Shown: one piece after another, positions 50,483-59,748 of the stretch | Numbering within the stretch: position 1 is the first letter of the stretch | Layout: every line of letters begins with the position of its first letter | Assembly: GCA_014728215.1 (NCBI GenBank) | Contig: WJLZ01000044.1 | Span: forward strand, 1 to 64,000 | Direction of reading: 5' to 3' | DNA from: Chitinivibrionales bacterium | GTDB taxonomy: Bacteria > Fibrobacterota > Chitinivibrionia > Chitinivibrionales > WJKA01 | Length of the DNA stretch: 64,000 nucleotides | Program-made: the position numbers and the translations under genes | The notes under the pieces: generated by a model | What the model was told of the DNA's origin: nothing | Seen by the model: only the letters and a program-made list of their open reading frames with translations | Databases searched by the model: none

Positions 50483-53293
50483 ATGGAGCACCGCTACTTG
50501 CGAGTAAATCTTTTCACGGTAAGTTTAATTGTTGCAGCGCTTTGCTTTTCATGTGCAAAAAAGACAGGGGACACCTTTTATCCTGTGGCAAATATCGTGG
50601 TTGGTGAATGTAAAGTTATTCCTGAAGGCGGAGAAGAGCAGGTTGTCGAAAAAGACATGCAGATTAAACCCGGTGATGTCCTCATTATTCCATCCAAAGC
50701 GAAATTGAAACTGACATTGAGCAATGAGAATAGTATTTACCTCAACGAAAATACCGAATTGAGTGTCGAGACAATGGACAAAGCCGACGGCAACAGGTAT
50801 CTCCATTTGAATTTTTCAAAAGGTGATGTCTTTGCGGTGTTGAATAATATGGCTGCCCTCTCCAGTTCATTTTCCATATCGACGGGAAACGCGGCAATTT
50901 CTTTAGAAGAAAACGCCCACTTTGCCGTATATCATGAAGAAAACAAAACGATGATAATTTCACTGAGCGGCCGGTTGAGTTGTACTCCGCGACAGGGTGA
51001 TGATTTTAATCTTTCTCCCTGTCAGAAGGCTTTAGTTGACAATTCGGGCGTTTTAAAAACGGACGTGGCTAAAGTTGATAAAGAACATCTCGTGGCATGG
51101 GTAAGTGAGTCGGTAGTCGGTGCATCGCTGGCACATTCGGGCTGTGAACCGATTTCCCGTCAGGCCGAGAACCTTCCGCCTATATGGCTCGAAGAACCTC
51201 AGACGTCAGCCACCGTCGGGAAAATATACCGGGATACCATTTTTGCTCAGGATCCAGAAAGCACCCGGATCGTTTTCAGCCTGATTGAAGGACCGGTGGA
51301 GATGAAGGTCGATTCTTTTTCCGGAGAATTAAGCTTTAAACCCTCTAAAGCCGGTGCGTTTTCTGTGGTGCTGCGGGCCAGTGATGAGCAGGGGGCTTCC
51401 GATGATTTCAGGTACGATCTTGTTGTTGATGAACAGGAAGCGCAATTGCGGGCCAGTCTCTTCTGTTCAAAACAGGTATCACCCGGTGATGCGGTAACCA
51501 TCGATGCTTCACGATCAAAAAATAAACCCGAGGGCCCCGAAGAACTCATGTACCGTTTTGATGTGAATGGAGATAATAAATGGGATTATCCTTCCGATGG
51601 TACGTATGGAAAAAAGGCCGCAATTAAACATACCTATAAAGAGCAAGGCGAGTATCGGATTAAAGTACAGATCAAAAACGCTCAGGGCAAAACCGCACAG
51701 GCGACTCGCAAAATTATCGTCAACAGCCCTCCGGTCGCACAAATTTCAGTTAAACCATCATCAGGAACAATCGGCACCGAGTTTGTATTCAGCGCCGAAA
51801 AGAGCACCGACGGCACTGATCCGCTGGATGAGCTGACTGTCCGGTGGGATTTTGACGATGACGGGGTTTGGGATTATCCCGGAGAGAATGGTTTTGCAAA
51901 GGAGAAAACGGCCACCTGGTCCTGGGACAACCAGGGAGACTATGTCGTTACCTGCGAGGTGCGTGACCGGTATGGTGCAGTATCCTCGACAAAAATTACC
52001 GTAACCGTCAGCGAAGCACTGGAGATCAAATCGCTTGCCGGTCCCGATTCCGCGAGTGTGGGCAGTGACGTTTCGTTTGTATGCAATCTGGTTACTACCG
52101 ACACGGCCGGCATTACCTATGCCTGGGATTTCGATGGTGATAAAAAGGTGGAGAAAAAAGGACCTGAACCAAAAGCCGCAACGAGCTTTGAAAAGGAAGG
52201 GAACTATACCATAACCTGCACGGTTACCGATAAAAAAGGCAGGATTGCAGAAAAATCCAGGACTGTTTCCATTACCAATGCACCACCGAGTGTTGATGCA
52301 AAAGGACCGTATCGTGTTCAGGTGAATTCGATGCTTTCAGTCAACGGCACTGCATCCGATCCCGACAACAGCATTGTTTCCTACTCATGGGATTTTGACA
52401 ATGATAATAAGGCCGACTGGTCGTCATCAACAAATTCCCGGGCAAGCTATACCTACAAAAACGCCGGAGAACACATGGCGAAATTGACGGTTAAATCCGA
52501 TGATGGAAAGACTGCGCTTGACTCGACGAAAGTTGTGGTTGTTAATGATCCGCCGCGCGCATTTGCGGGTAAAGATATTCTTTCACGGAGAAAACGAAAG
52601 ATACTGCTTAAAGGAAGCGGGAAAGATGTCGATGGAAAGATTGCGAAATATGAGTGGGATTTTAACGGAGACGGCACATTTGACTGGTCATCCAATGATA
52701 CGGGCTATGTCGAGCATGAATTCGATGCATTCTCCACTGCGATTTTAAAAGTTACCGATAGTGACGGTGAAAGCGCTTCTGATACGATCCGGATAATTAT
52801 CTGCCCCGATGGTATGGAACCGGTCGATGAGGCGGGGAAATTCTGTATCGATGAATATGAGTGGCCGAATAAACGCAATGAAGAGCCGCTTAATAAAGTT
52901 ACCTACGAACAAGCCCGAGCAAAATGTGCAAGTGTGGGGAAAAGATTGTGTACCGCCGAAGAATGGGAAGCTGCCTGTTCGGGAGGGGGTAGGAAAAATA
53001 ATATCTATCCCTACGGAACCAAGTACGATGTGGAAAAATGCAATACCCTCGGTAACAGCTGGAGTGATAACAAACCAACAAAATCCGGCAAATATCCCGA
53101 TTGTAAGAGCCGTTACGACGTTCTGGATATGAGCGGCAACTATGCAGAATGGACCGCCGGCGGCAATGAAAAAAGCGCATATGTGTATGGAGGATCGTGG
53201 CAGAGCAAGGAAAAAGACAGTCAATGTACTTCGCGTGTCCTACTTTCGAAGGACACGAAGTATTTTTATGTCGGATTCCGATGCTGCAAATAA
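50483..53293 (+). CDS. FecR-PKD-FGE multidomain lipoprotein
   Basis: 936 residues. A probable lipoprotein signal with Cys near residue 24 (ALCFSC) is followed by a FecR-like beta domain (~35-200; LKLTLSNENSIYLNENTEL). Next are a cadherin-like or BIG-like module (~230-320) and four or five PKD repeats (~325-770), each with an Asp-rich turn such as DVNGDNKWDYP or DFDGDKKVEKKG that may bind calcium. The C-terminal formylglycine-generating-enzyme-like domain (~780-936) has KRLCTAEEWEAAC, YDVLDMSGNYAEWT, GGSWQS and VGFRC. FGE-type tails here probably bind rather than catalyse. A surface adhesin or sensor is likely. AGGAGAG is just before the ATG; lnt overlaps its end. Confidence 0.9.
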   Translation: MEHRYLRVNLFTVSLIVAALCFSCAKKTGDTFYPVANIVVGECKVIPEGGEEQVVEKDMQIKPGDVLIIPSKAKLKLTLSNENSIYLNENTELSVETMDKADGNRYLHLNFSKGDVFAVLNNMAALSSSFSISTGNAAISLEENAHFAVYHEENKTMIISLSGRLSCTPRQGDDFNLSPCQKALVDNSGVLKTDVAKVDKEHLVAWVSESVVGASLAHSGCEPISRQAENLPPIWLEEPQTSATVGKIYRDTIFAQDPESTRIVFSLIEGPVEMKVDSFSGELSFKPSKAGAFSVVLRASDEQGASDDFRYDLVVDEQEAQLRASLFCSKQVSPGDAVTIDASRSKNKPEGPEELMYRFDVNGDNKWDYPSDGTYGKKAAIKHTYKEQGEYRIKVQIKNAQGKTAQATRKIIVNSPPVAQISVKPSSGTIGTEFVFSAEKSTDGTDPLDELTVRWDFDDDGVWDYPGENGFAKEKTATWSWDNQGDYVVTCEVRDRYGAVSSTKITVTVSEALEIKSLAGPDSASVGSDVSFVCNLVTTDTAGITYAWDFDGDKKVEKKGPEPKAATSFEKEGNYTITCTVTDKKGRIAEKSRTVSITNAPPSVDAKGPYRVQVNSMLSVNGTASDPDNSIVSYSWDFDNDNKADWSSSTNSRASYTYKNAGEHMAKLTVKSDDGKTALDSTKVVVVNDPPRAFAGKDILSRRKRKILLKGSGKDVDGKIAKYEWDFNGDGTFDWSSNDTGYVEHEFDAFSTAILKVTDSDGESASDTIRIIICPDGMEPVDEAGKFCIDEYEWPNKRNEEPLNKVTYEQARAKCASVGKRLCTAEEWEAACSGGGRKNNIYPYGTKYDVEKCNTLGNSWSDNKPTKSGKYPDCKSRYDVLDMSGNYAEWTAGGNEKSAYVYGGSWQSKEKDSQCTSRVLLSKDTKYFYVGFRCCK

Positions 53294-54885
53294 TATTAAA
53301 TAAAATCAAACTATTCTATTCTGCCAAAAACAGATGGTGGGTGCCGCTTGTTGCCGGACTTATGTACGGCATCACGCTGCCCCCCTTTAATCATCATACC
53401 CATCCGTTGCTGTTCCCCTTTCCCTTTTTCAGTTTTATCGTCTTTATACCTCTCTTTTTCTTTGCTACACAGCAATCGCTGAAACGGTCGGTTATTCACT
53501 CCTATCTTTTCGGCATTACGGCATCCCTTGCCCAGTTTTACTGGATAGCAAATGTCGTAGCCGAAGGCTTGTGGCATCTGATTTTAATCGGCCTCGGACT
53601 TATGTCCCTCGTGGTGGGATTGAATTATCTAGCAGCGGGTGTCCTGTTCCGGTTCACCACCAGAAGATTCGGTAATTTTGCCTATCTCCTCTTTCCTTCT
53701 CTTTGGGTAATGATCGAATATTTCAGGAGCATTACCGAAATTGCATTCCCCTGGGCATTGCTTGGCTATTCTGTTGCGCCGGTGCTTCCCCTGGCTCAAT
53801 TATCCTCGGTAATCGGAGTCTACGGTTTCTCTTTCCTGTTGATGCTGGGAAATATGGTTTTGTGGAGGCTTATAAAGGGTATCGATAACGGAGGGTTAAA
53901 AAAGAGGATTCTGTGGGCCCCGGTGATTTTTGCGGCCGGTATCCTGATCGTCTCGGTGGGCGGTTCTCTCCGGCTCGCACGGGCACCCGAAAGTGAAAAG
54001 AGCCTCAAGGTTGGTCTCCTGCAGACCAATATCAATCAGAACCAATGGGGCAACCGGTCGCTCGATACCTCCTTTGCCATTACTGAATCGTTAACCTACA
54101 AGGCCGCTGAGCAGGATCCCGATCTTATCATTCTACCCGAAAGCGCACTTCTTTGTTACCTGCCCCGACGACGATCGCTGAAAGACCGGGTGTATGCATG
54201 GAGAGATTCGGTAAAAATCCCGATGATCATTGGAACACTGAACTGGGAGCCTGCCCCAAAAAACTCTTACTACCGCCGGTTTGTATATAACGCCGCGCTG
54301 TACCTCGATTCAACGGGCAGCGATTTCGATTTGTACTATAAAATTAAACTGGTTCCATTCAGCGAGGCCATGCCTTTCGAGCATATCGTGCCTATTCTGA
54401 GCCGGGTAAATCTGGGTGAAGCCGATTTTATGCGAGGAAAAGAATACAGTCTCTTTGAAATAGAGGGCAATTACAAGGCTGCACCGTTTATCTGTTATGA
54501 AATTATCTTCCCGGGCTTTGTCCGGAAGCGAATTGCTGAAGGTGCGTCGCTTTTGATCAATATTACCAACGACGGCTGGTTCGGCAGGTCCTCTGCGCCC
54601 TTTCATCATGCAGCAATGGCGCGCATGCGCTGTATCGAAAACGGCATTCCTCTGGCTCGATGCGCCAATTCCGGTATCAGCATGATCGTCGATCAGTACG
54701 GGCGGGTACGTGAAAAGACAGGGCTTTATGAACGGGGGGTCCTGGTCGGCGAAGTCCCCCTCGGTCACCGTCCTACATTCTACACCCGATTCGGAGACTG
54801 GCCCGTGGTTTTTTCTTTTCTGGTTATTCTCGTCGGCCTGGGGCTCCTGATTAACTCAATGAGAAGAAAAACCGAAGGCCCCTAG
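53281..54885 (+). CDS. lnt: Apolipoprotein N-acyltransferase
   Basis: I start at the ATG at 53281 (overlapping the previous stop by 13 bp) because the frame upstream is out-of-frame coding of that gene. The ~534-residue inner-membrane enzyme adds the third acyl chain to lipoproteins. Six or so transmembrane spans (~15-215) precede the nitrilase-like domain, whose triad is intact: Glu in LPESALL (~287), Lys in KIKLVPFSEAMPF (~356) and Cys in ICYEIIFP (~405). A C-terminal span follows (~505-525). Its presence fits the many lipoproteins in this window. Confidence 0.95.
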   Translation: MLQIILNKIKLFYSAKNRWWVPLVAGLMYGITLPPFNHHTHPLLFPFPFFSFIVFIPLFFFATQQSLKRSVIHSYLFGITASLAQFYWIANVVAEGLWHLILIGLGLMSLVVGLNYLAAGVLFRFTTRRFGNFAYLLFPSLWVMIEYFRSITEIAFPWALLGYSVAPVLPLAQLSSVIGVYGFSFLLMLGNMVLWRLIKGIDNGGLKKRILWAPVIFAAGILIVSVGGSLRLARAPESEKSLKVGLLQTNINQNQWGNRSLDTSFAITESLTYKAAEQDPDLIILPESALLCYLPRRRSLKDRVYAWRDSVKIPMIIGTLNWEPAPKNSYYRRFVYNAALYLDSTGSDFDLYYKIKLVPFSEAMPFEHIVPILSRVNLGEADFMRGKEYSLFEIEGNYKAAPFICYEIIFPGFVRKRIAEGASLLINITNDGWFGRSSAPFHHAAMARMRCIENGIPLARCANSGISMIVDQYGRVREKTGLYERGVLVGEVPLGHRPTFYTRFGDWPVVFSFLVILVGLGLLINSMRRKTEGP

Positions 54886-55038
54886 GCTTGTCGGAATTAT
54901 TCGTTCGCCGTGAAGGCGCCGAGGCCTGAAAAGCCCGTTTCGACTCACCGGATTCTTTATTTCCATGATATATATTATTGAACATTAAATTGCCTATTAC
55001 TGTTTCACAAGTGCTATTTTTGTCAAAGAGGCCGTACA

Positions 55039-56316
55039 ATGCTCGATATTCAATTTATTAGAGAAAACCCCGATAAGGTAAAACAGGCATCCCTTAATAA
55101 AAAGGACCCGGCAGATATCGAAAGCATTCTCGAGTTGGATCGTAAGCGACGCGAGATTATCTATGAAGTCGAACAGTTGAAAAGCCTGCGAAACAAAAAG
55201 TCTCAGGAAATTGCCCTGTTAAAAAAAGAAAAGAACGATGCATCCGGGATTCTCAGTGAAATGAAAACGGTCTCGGAACAAATCAAAAATTTTGACACTG
55301 ATCTGAAAACCATTGAAGATGACATTCGTGCAATAGCGATCAAGATCCCCAATGTTCCTCATGAAACGGTTCCTCATGGTGCAAGCGAAGAAGACAATGT
55401 TGTTGTAAGTGAGTGGGGAGAGGAGCCTTCCTTTAAATTTACCCCGAAAGATCATCTGGAGCTTGGTGAATCGCTTGGGCTTTTTGATTTTACCCGTGGC
55501 GCAAAAATCAGCGGGGCCGGGTTCCCGCTCTATAAAGGCGCCGGGGCATTGCTTGAACGCGCCCTTATCTCCTTTTTTCTCGATACCCATGTGACCAAAA
55601 ACGGCTATACCGAAATATTTCCTCCTTTCCTTGCCAACGAAGAGAGTCATTTCGGGACCGGGCAGTTACCCAAATCCGCCGATCAGATGTATTATATCGG
55701 CGAAGACCGGCTTTTCTGTATTCCTACCGCTGAAGTTCCGGTGACTAATATTCATCGGGGCGAGATATTCAACGAAGAGCAGCTTCCGGTAAAATACTGT
55801 GCCTATAGCGCTTGCTTTAGAAGAGAAGCGGGTTCCTACGGGAAAGATACCAAAGGATTTCTGCGATTGCATCAGTTCAACAAAGTTGAGATGGTAAAGT
55901 TTGTTGTTCCCGAAAATTCCTATGATGAACTCGAGAGTTTGCGGGAAAATGCCGAAGGTATTTTACAGGCACTGGGCCTGAAATACCGGGTGCTTGCCTT
56001 ATGTGATGCCGATCTTTCTTTTGCTGCGGCAAAATGCTATGATCTTGAAGTATGGGCTCCGGGGGAAAAGAAATTCCTCGAAGTTTCTTCGTGCAGCAAT
56101 TTTGAAAGCTTTCAAGCGCGGCGTATGAATATCCGATACAAACCCGGGGAGGGCGGGAAACCGCGGTATATCCATACACTCAATGGATCTGGTGTTGCGA
56201 CTGCCAGGATTCTGGTAGCCCTGCTCGAAACATACCAGACCTCCCGGGGAACCATCCGTATACCCGAAGTACTTCAACCATATATGCGCGGTGTAAAAGA
56301 AATACAGTCATCGTGA
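55039..56316 (+). CDS. serS: Seryl-tRNA synthetase
   Basis: 425 residues, full length. The N-terminal long coiled-coil arm (~30-100) grips the variable arm of tRNA-Ser. The class II core has motif 1 in the ALLERALISFFLD segment, motif 2 in CFRREAGSYGKDTKGFLRLHQF and motif 3 in NGSGVATARILVALLE. GAGG stands 8 nt before the ATG. Its TGA overlaps the kinase start as GTGA, making one transcript with the two-component genes. Confidence 0.97.
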   Translation: MLDIQFIRENPDKVKQASLNKKDPADIESILELDRKRREIIYEVEQLKSLRNKKSQEIALLKKEKNDASGILSEMKTVSEQIKNFDTDLKTIEDDIRAIAIKIPNVPHETVPHGASEEDNVVVSEWGEEPSFKFTPKDHLELGESLGLFDFTRGAKISGAGFPLYKGAGALLERALISFFLDTHVTKNGYTEIFPPFLANEESHFGTGQLPKSADQMYYIGEDRLFCIPTAEVPVTNIHRGEIFNEEQLPVKYCAYSACFRREAGSYGKDTKGFLRLHQFNKVEMVKFVVPENSYDELESLRENAEGILQALGLKYRVLALCDADLSFAAAKCYDLEVWAPGEKKFLEVSSCSNFESFQARRMNIRYKPGEGGKPRYIHTLNGSGVATARILVALLETYQTSRGTIRIPEVLQPYMRGVKEIQSS

Positions 56317-57620
56317 GAAAATTTGTAAAGAGACATTTCCCGGCACAGGCGCTTTACCCGTTTTTTATGCGCTTAAGGAGCTTCACGGGGAAGCATTTCT
56401 TTCTTTTCCTCTGTTTTGGCGGACTCCTCTGGTATGCGCTTTTTACCCGGCAAATTATCGGTCAGATACGAAAAGATTCGGTAAGGGTAACCCAGACCTA
56501 TGCTGAATTGATCAAAACTGCTCTTTCACAGCGAATGAATAATCAGGAGATCGAGGTAATCTTTCAGGAAGTGATTCAAAAGCTCCATTTTCCAATTATT
56601 GTTACCGATACCTCGTGGCGACCGATTATCTGGAAAAATATTACCACAGGGCCTCTCTGGAATCGTGAGCATATCGCTCCCAATGATACAGCAGCCATAT
56701 CAAAAGAAGAAATCAGAAAGAAAATTGAAGATTTCAGGGCCACCTATGAACCGAAACCGATTATTATCCACGAAACAGGAACAAAAATCGGTTACCTGGT
56801 CTATAGTAACAGTGACCGTCTGAAAACTCTTGAGTGGATGCCCTTTCTGGAGATAGGGCTGGTTGTTGCGGTGATGCTTTTAGCCTATCTTGCCTTTCAC
56901 AGTGTGAGGGTAACCGAAAGGAGCAATCTCTGGGTAGGATTGGCAAAGGAGACGGCCCATCAGCTGGGTACCCCGATATCGTCACTGATGGGGTGGGTTG
57001 AATATCTTGAAGCTGCACCTGAAGGCGAGGATGGGCCTGAACCCGAAGAGCTCATTGGCCAGGTTGGGAAAATTTGCGGGAATATGAAAGGTGACCTGAT
57101 ACGGTTGAGAAAAATTACCAACCGGTTCAATCAGATCGGTTCGGTTCCCGACCTGTTTCCCAGTAATATTAACAAAGTTGTTGAAGATGCCATGCAGTAT
57201 TTCAGCGCCCGGCTCCCTGTGCTGGGAAGAAAAATAGAGATTCAAAAAGATTTCGGTGTGCTTCCGGAAGTTCCCTGCAATCGTGATCTAATGGAGTGGG
57301 TCATCGAAAATCTTCAAAAAAATGCCCTCGATGCGATACGGTCACAAAACGGATTGATCGAACTTAAAACCGAATATATTTCGGATAATAAAATGGTCAG
57401 GATTATTCATAAGGACAATGGTAAAGGCATTCAATGGGAAGATCGTAAGAAAGTATTTTCTCCGGGGTATACCACTAAAAAGAGGGGATGGGGACTCGGC
57501 CTTACGCTGGCAAAGCGTATTGTTGAGGACTATCATAATGGATTGATTTATGTCCATTGGTCTCAGAAGGGGAAAGGTACTATTTTTCACATTGATTTGC
57601 CGGTGCGCCGGACGACATAG
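56313..57620 (+). CDS. Sensor histidine kinase, PorY-like
   Basis: 435 residues from GTG at 56313, overlapping serS by 4 bp. Two transmembrane spans (~28-46 and ~176-196) flank a ~130-residue extracytoplasmic domain. The cytoplasmic part has an H-box AKETAHQLGTPISSL (His ~216), an N-box ENLQKNALDAI, and G-boxes DNGKGIQW and GWGLGLTLAKRIV. The kinase plan and the partner directly downstream resemble PorY/PorX, the pair that controls type IX secretion genes in Bacteroidota. The two genes are 22 bp apart. Confidence 0.85.
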   Translation: MRKFVKRHFPAQALYPFFMRLRSFTGKHFFLFLCFGGLLWYALFTRQIIGQIRKDSVRVTQTYAELIKTALSQRMNNQEIEVIFQEVIQKLHFPIIVTDTSWRPIIWKNITTGPLWNREHIAPNDTAAISKEEIRKKIEDFRATYEPKPIIIHETGTKIGYLVYSNSDRLKTLEWMPFLEIGLVVAVMLLAYLAFHSVRVTERSNLWVGLAKETAHQLGTPISSLMGWVEYLEAAPEGEDGPEPEELIGQVGKICGNMKGDLIRLRKITNRFNQIGSVPDLFPSNINKVVEDAMQYFSARLPVLGRKIEIQKDFGVLPEVPCNRDLMEWVIENLQKNALDAIRSQNGLIELKTEYISDNKMVRIIHKDNGKGIQWEDRKKVFSPGYTTKKRGWGLGLTLAKRIVEDYHNGLIYVHWSQKGKGTIFHIDLPVRRTT

Positions 57621-57642
57621 TTTTTACAAGGAGTAGATACTG

Positions 57643-59223
57643 ATGGGTGGTCGTAAAAAAGTACTATGGGTTGATGATGAAATCGAGTTTCTGCGTTCGC
57701 ATATAATGTTTCTCGAGACACGGGGTTACAGCGTGATCCCGGTGTTCAGCGGTGATGATGCTCTCCATGTGCTTACCGAAAAACCGGGGAAATTCGATCT
57801 TGTTCTTCTCGATGAACAGATGCCCGGGAAAGACGGGTTGACCACTCTGGAAGAAATCAAGGAAATGCAGCCCGATCTTCCGGTCGTCATGGTGACGAAG
57901 AGTGAGGAAGAACGGCTTATGGAAGATGCTTTCGGGCGCAAGATTGACGGGTACCTTACCAAGCCGGTTAATCCCTCTCAGATACTTTCGGTATGTAAAA
58001 GACTCCTCGATTCACGGCAGATAATGTCGACGCAGATCAATCAGCGATTTGTACGCGATTATTCAGAAAATCGGGTTGCCCTCTCCAGCACTATGGATGC
58101 CCGCCGGTGGATACGCCTGTTCAATAATTTAACAAAATGGGATCTTGAGCTGCAGAATGTAGAGGATGAAGGATTACGTCAAACCCATGCCGGTCAGCGG
58201 TCCGATTGCAATGCCGTATTTGCCGAATTTATTACCGAACATTATCCTGCCTGGGTCAAAGGAAATAAGAATCCTCCGCTCATGTCGGCCGATATCGTCG
58301 AAAAAGTGCTCTTTCCCCGTCTTCAGGATGATAAAAAGGTGTTTTTTATTGTTCTTGATTGCATGCGTCTGGATCAGTACTATGCGATCGAACCACTGCT
58401 CAGGACATACTATTCAATTCAGCGGGGATGCTATTTTTCTTTACTTCCCACATCAACTCCCTTTGCCCGGAATGCCCTGTTTGCGGGGATGTATCCACAG
58501 GAGATTTCGGAACAATATCCAAAGCTGTTCAAAGACCTCGATGAGGAAAGCGATGCCCATAACAAGTATGAGAAAAAAATGCTTGCCGAGAAACTCAAAA
58601 GTCTTGGAATGAGCGTAAAGCGGGATTATCCCTTTGAAGTAATAAAGAACACCCGCGATTCGCAGAAAGTTCTGCGCAATATTCCATCCTATAAAAAACA
58701 TCCATTGGTGACAATTGTTGTCGATTTTGTGGATCTTCTCGCCCATTCCCGCTCCACATCGACAATACTCAAGGAAATTGCACCTGATGAGACCGCATTT
58801 CGTTCGTTGACCTCTTCGTGGTTTCAGTATTCAAACTTGTTTCAGATACTCCGGGAACTTGCGCGCAAGGACTGTACCGTCATATTAACAACCGACCATG
58901 GGAGCACGTTCTGTACCCGTGGCACCGAAGTATACGGGGTCGAAAGTCTGGCAAAGAATCTCCGTTATAAATACGGACCCAAAGTAACCAGCGATGAACG
59001 TCATTCGATTTTTCTTTCGGATCCCACCGTCTATAGATTACCGGTTGTAGCGGAAGAAAACAATTGTATCATTGCAAAGGAAAATTATTACTTTGTTCAT
59101 CCTGATAAATTTGAGAATTACCAGGAACAGTACCAGAACAGCTTTCAGCATGGCGGCGTTTCGATGGAAGAAATGATTATTCCGCTGGCAATTATGGAGC
59201 CCAAAGATGCCGGCAAGTTCTGA
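57643..59223 (+). CDS. porX: PorX-like response regulator with PglZ domain
   Basis: 526 residues. The receiver domain (~6-125) has the acidic pocket VDDE, the phospho-Asp in LVLLDEQMPG (~57), VTKSEEE and KPVNP. The C-terminal PglZ/alkaline-phosphatase-like domain keeps FIVLDCMRLDQY, TSTPFARNALFAGMYP (Thr nucleophile), VDFVDLLAHS and LTTDHGS, all expected metal or active-site positions. This arrangement and the wording of the receiver match PorX, a regulator required for type IX secretion. No DNA-binding domain is seen. AAGGAG is upstream of the ATG. Confidence 0.9.
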   Translation: MGGRKKVLWVDDEIEFLRSHIMFLETRGYSVIPVFSGDDALHVLTEKPGKFDLVLLDEQMPGKDGLTTLEEIKEMQPDLPVVMVTKSEEERLMEDAFGRKIDGYLTKPVNPSQILSVCKRLLDSRQIMSTQINQRFVRDYSENRVALSSTMDARRWIRLFNNLTKWDLELQNVEDEGLRQTHAGQRSDCNAVFAEFITEHYPAWVKGNKNPPLMSADIVEKVLFPRLQDDKKVFFIVLDCMRLDQYYAIEPLLRTYYSIQRGCYFSLLPTSTPFARNALFAGMYPQEISEQYPKLFKDLDEESDAHNKYEKKMLAEKLKSLGMSVKRDYPFEVIKNTRDSQKVLRNIPSYKKHPLVTIVVDFVDLLAHSRSTSTILKEIAPDETAFRSLTSSWFQYSNLFQILRELARKDCTVILTTDHGSTFCTRGTEVYGVESLAKNLRYKYGPKVTSDERHSIFLSDPTVYRLPVVAEENNCIIAKENYYFVHPDKFENYQEQYQNSFQHGGVSMEEMIIPLAIMEPKDAGKF

Positions 59224-59261
59224 GCACCTGTTTATACAACACCGAGAAATTACATAAAGCG

Positions 59262-59672
59262 ATGAGTGTAACGACCCGTTCTGCTGATGATACCCGTTCT
59301 CTGGGCGCCAAAACGGCTGCAAAAGCCCGGGTAGGTGAGACCTATGCACTTATCGGTGAGTTGGGGGCGGGTAAGACCGAATTTGTCAGGGGATTTGTTG
59401 ATTATCTCAATCCACAGGTAAAAGTGCAGAGTCCCTCATTTACAATTCTTCGCACCTATCAGACCAGATCGTTTCCGGTCTACCATTTTGATTTTTATCG
59501 CCTTTCTCATCCGGATGAACTCATTGAGATCGGCTTTGCGGATTATGTCGGGGCCGATGGCGTCTGTCTGATCGAATGGGCCGACAGATTTCCCGAAGTT
59601 TTGCCTGAAGATGTACGTACGATCCGCTTTTCCGATCGGGGTGATGATATTCGTGAGATTGAGGTAGCGTAG
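59262..59672 (+). CDS. tsaE: tRNA threonylcarbamoyladenosine biosynthesis ATPase
   Basis: 136 residues. P-loop GELGAGKTEFVRGF, then VQSPSFTILRTYQT, VYHFDFYRLSHPDEL and IEWADRFPEVLPED mark TsaE, which with TsaB and TsaD installs t6A at position 37 of ANN-decoding tRNAs. It lies 39 bp after porX with a weak ribosome-binding site. tsaB and tsaD are not in the window. Confidence 0.95.
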   Translation: MSVTTRSADDTRSLGAKTAAKARVGETYALIGELGAGKTEFVRGFVDYLNPQVKVQSPSFTILRTYQTRSFPVYHFDFYRLSHPDELIEIGFADYVGADGVCLIEWADRFPEVLPEDVRTIRFSDRGDDIREIEVA

Positions 59673-59748
59673 CGTGTAAAATATATGGATCCGGTATCAA
59701 ACATTCACTACTCGGCTACCATTCGATAGATCCTGCCACCCTGTCCCC

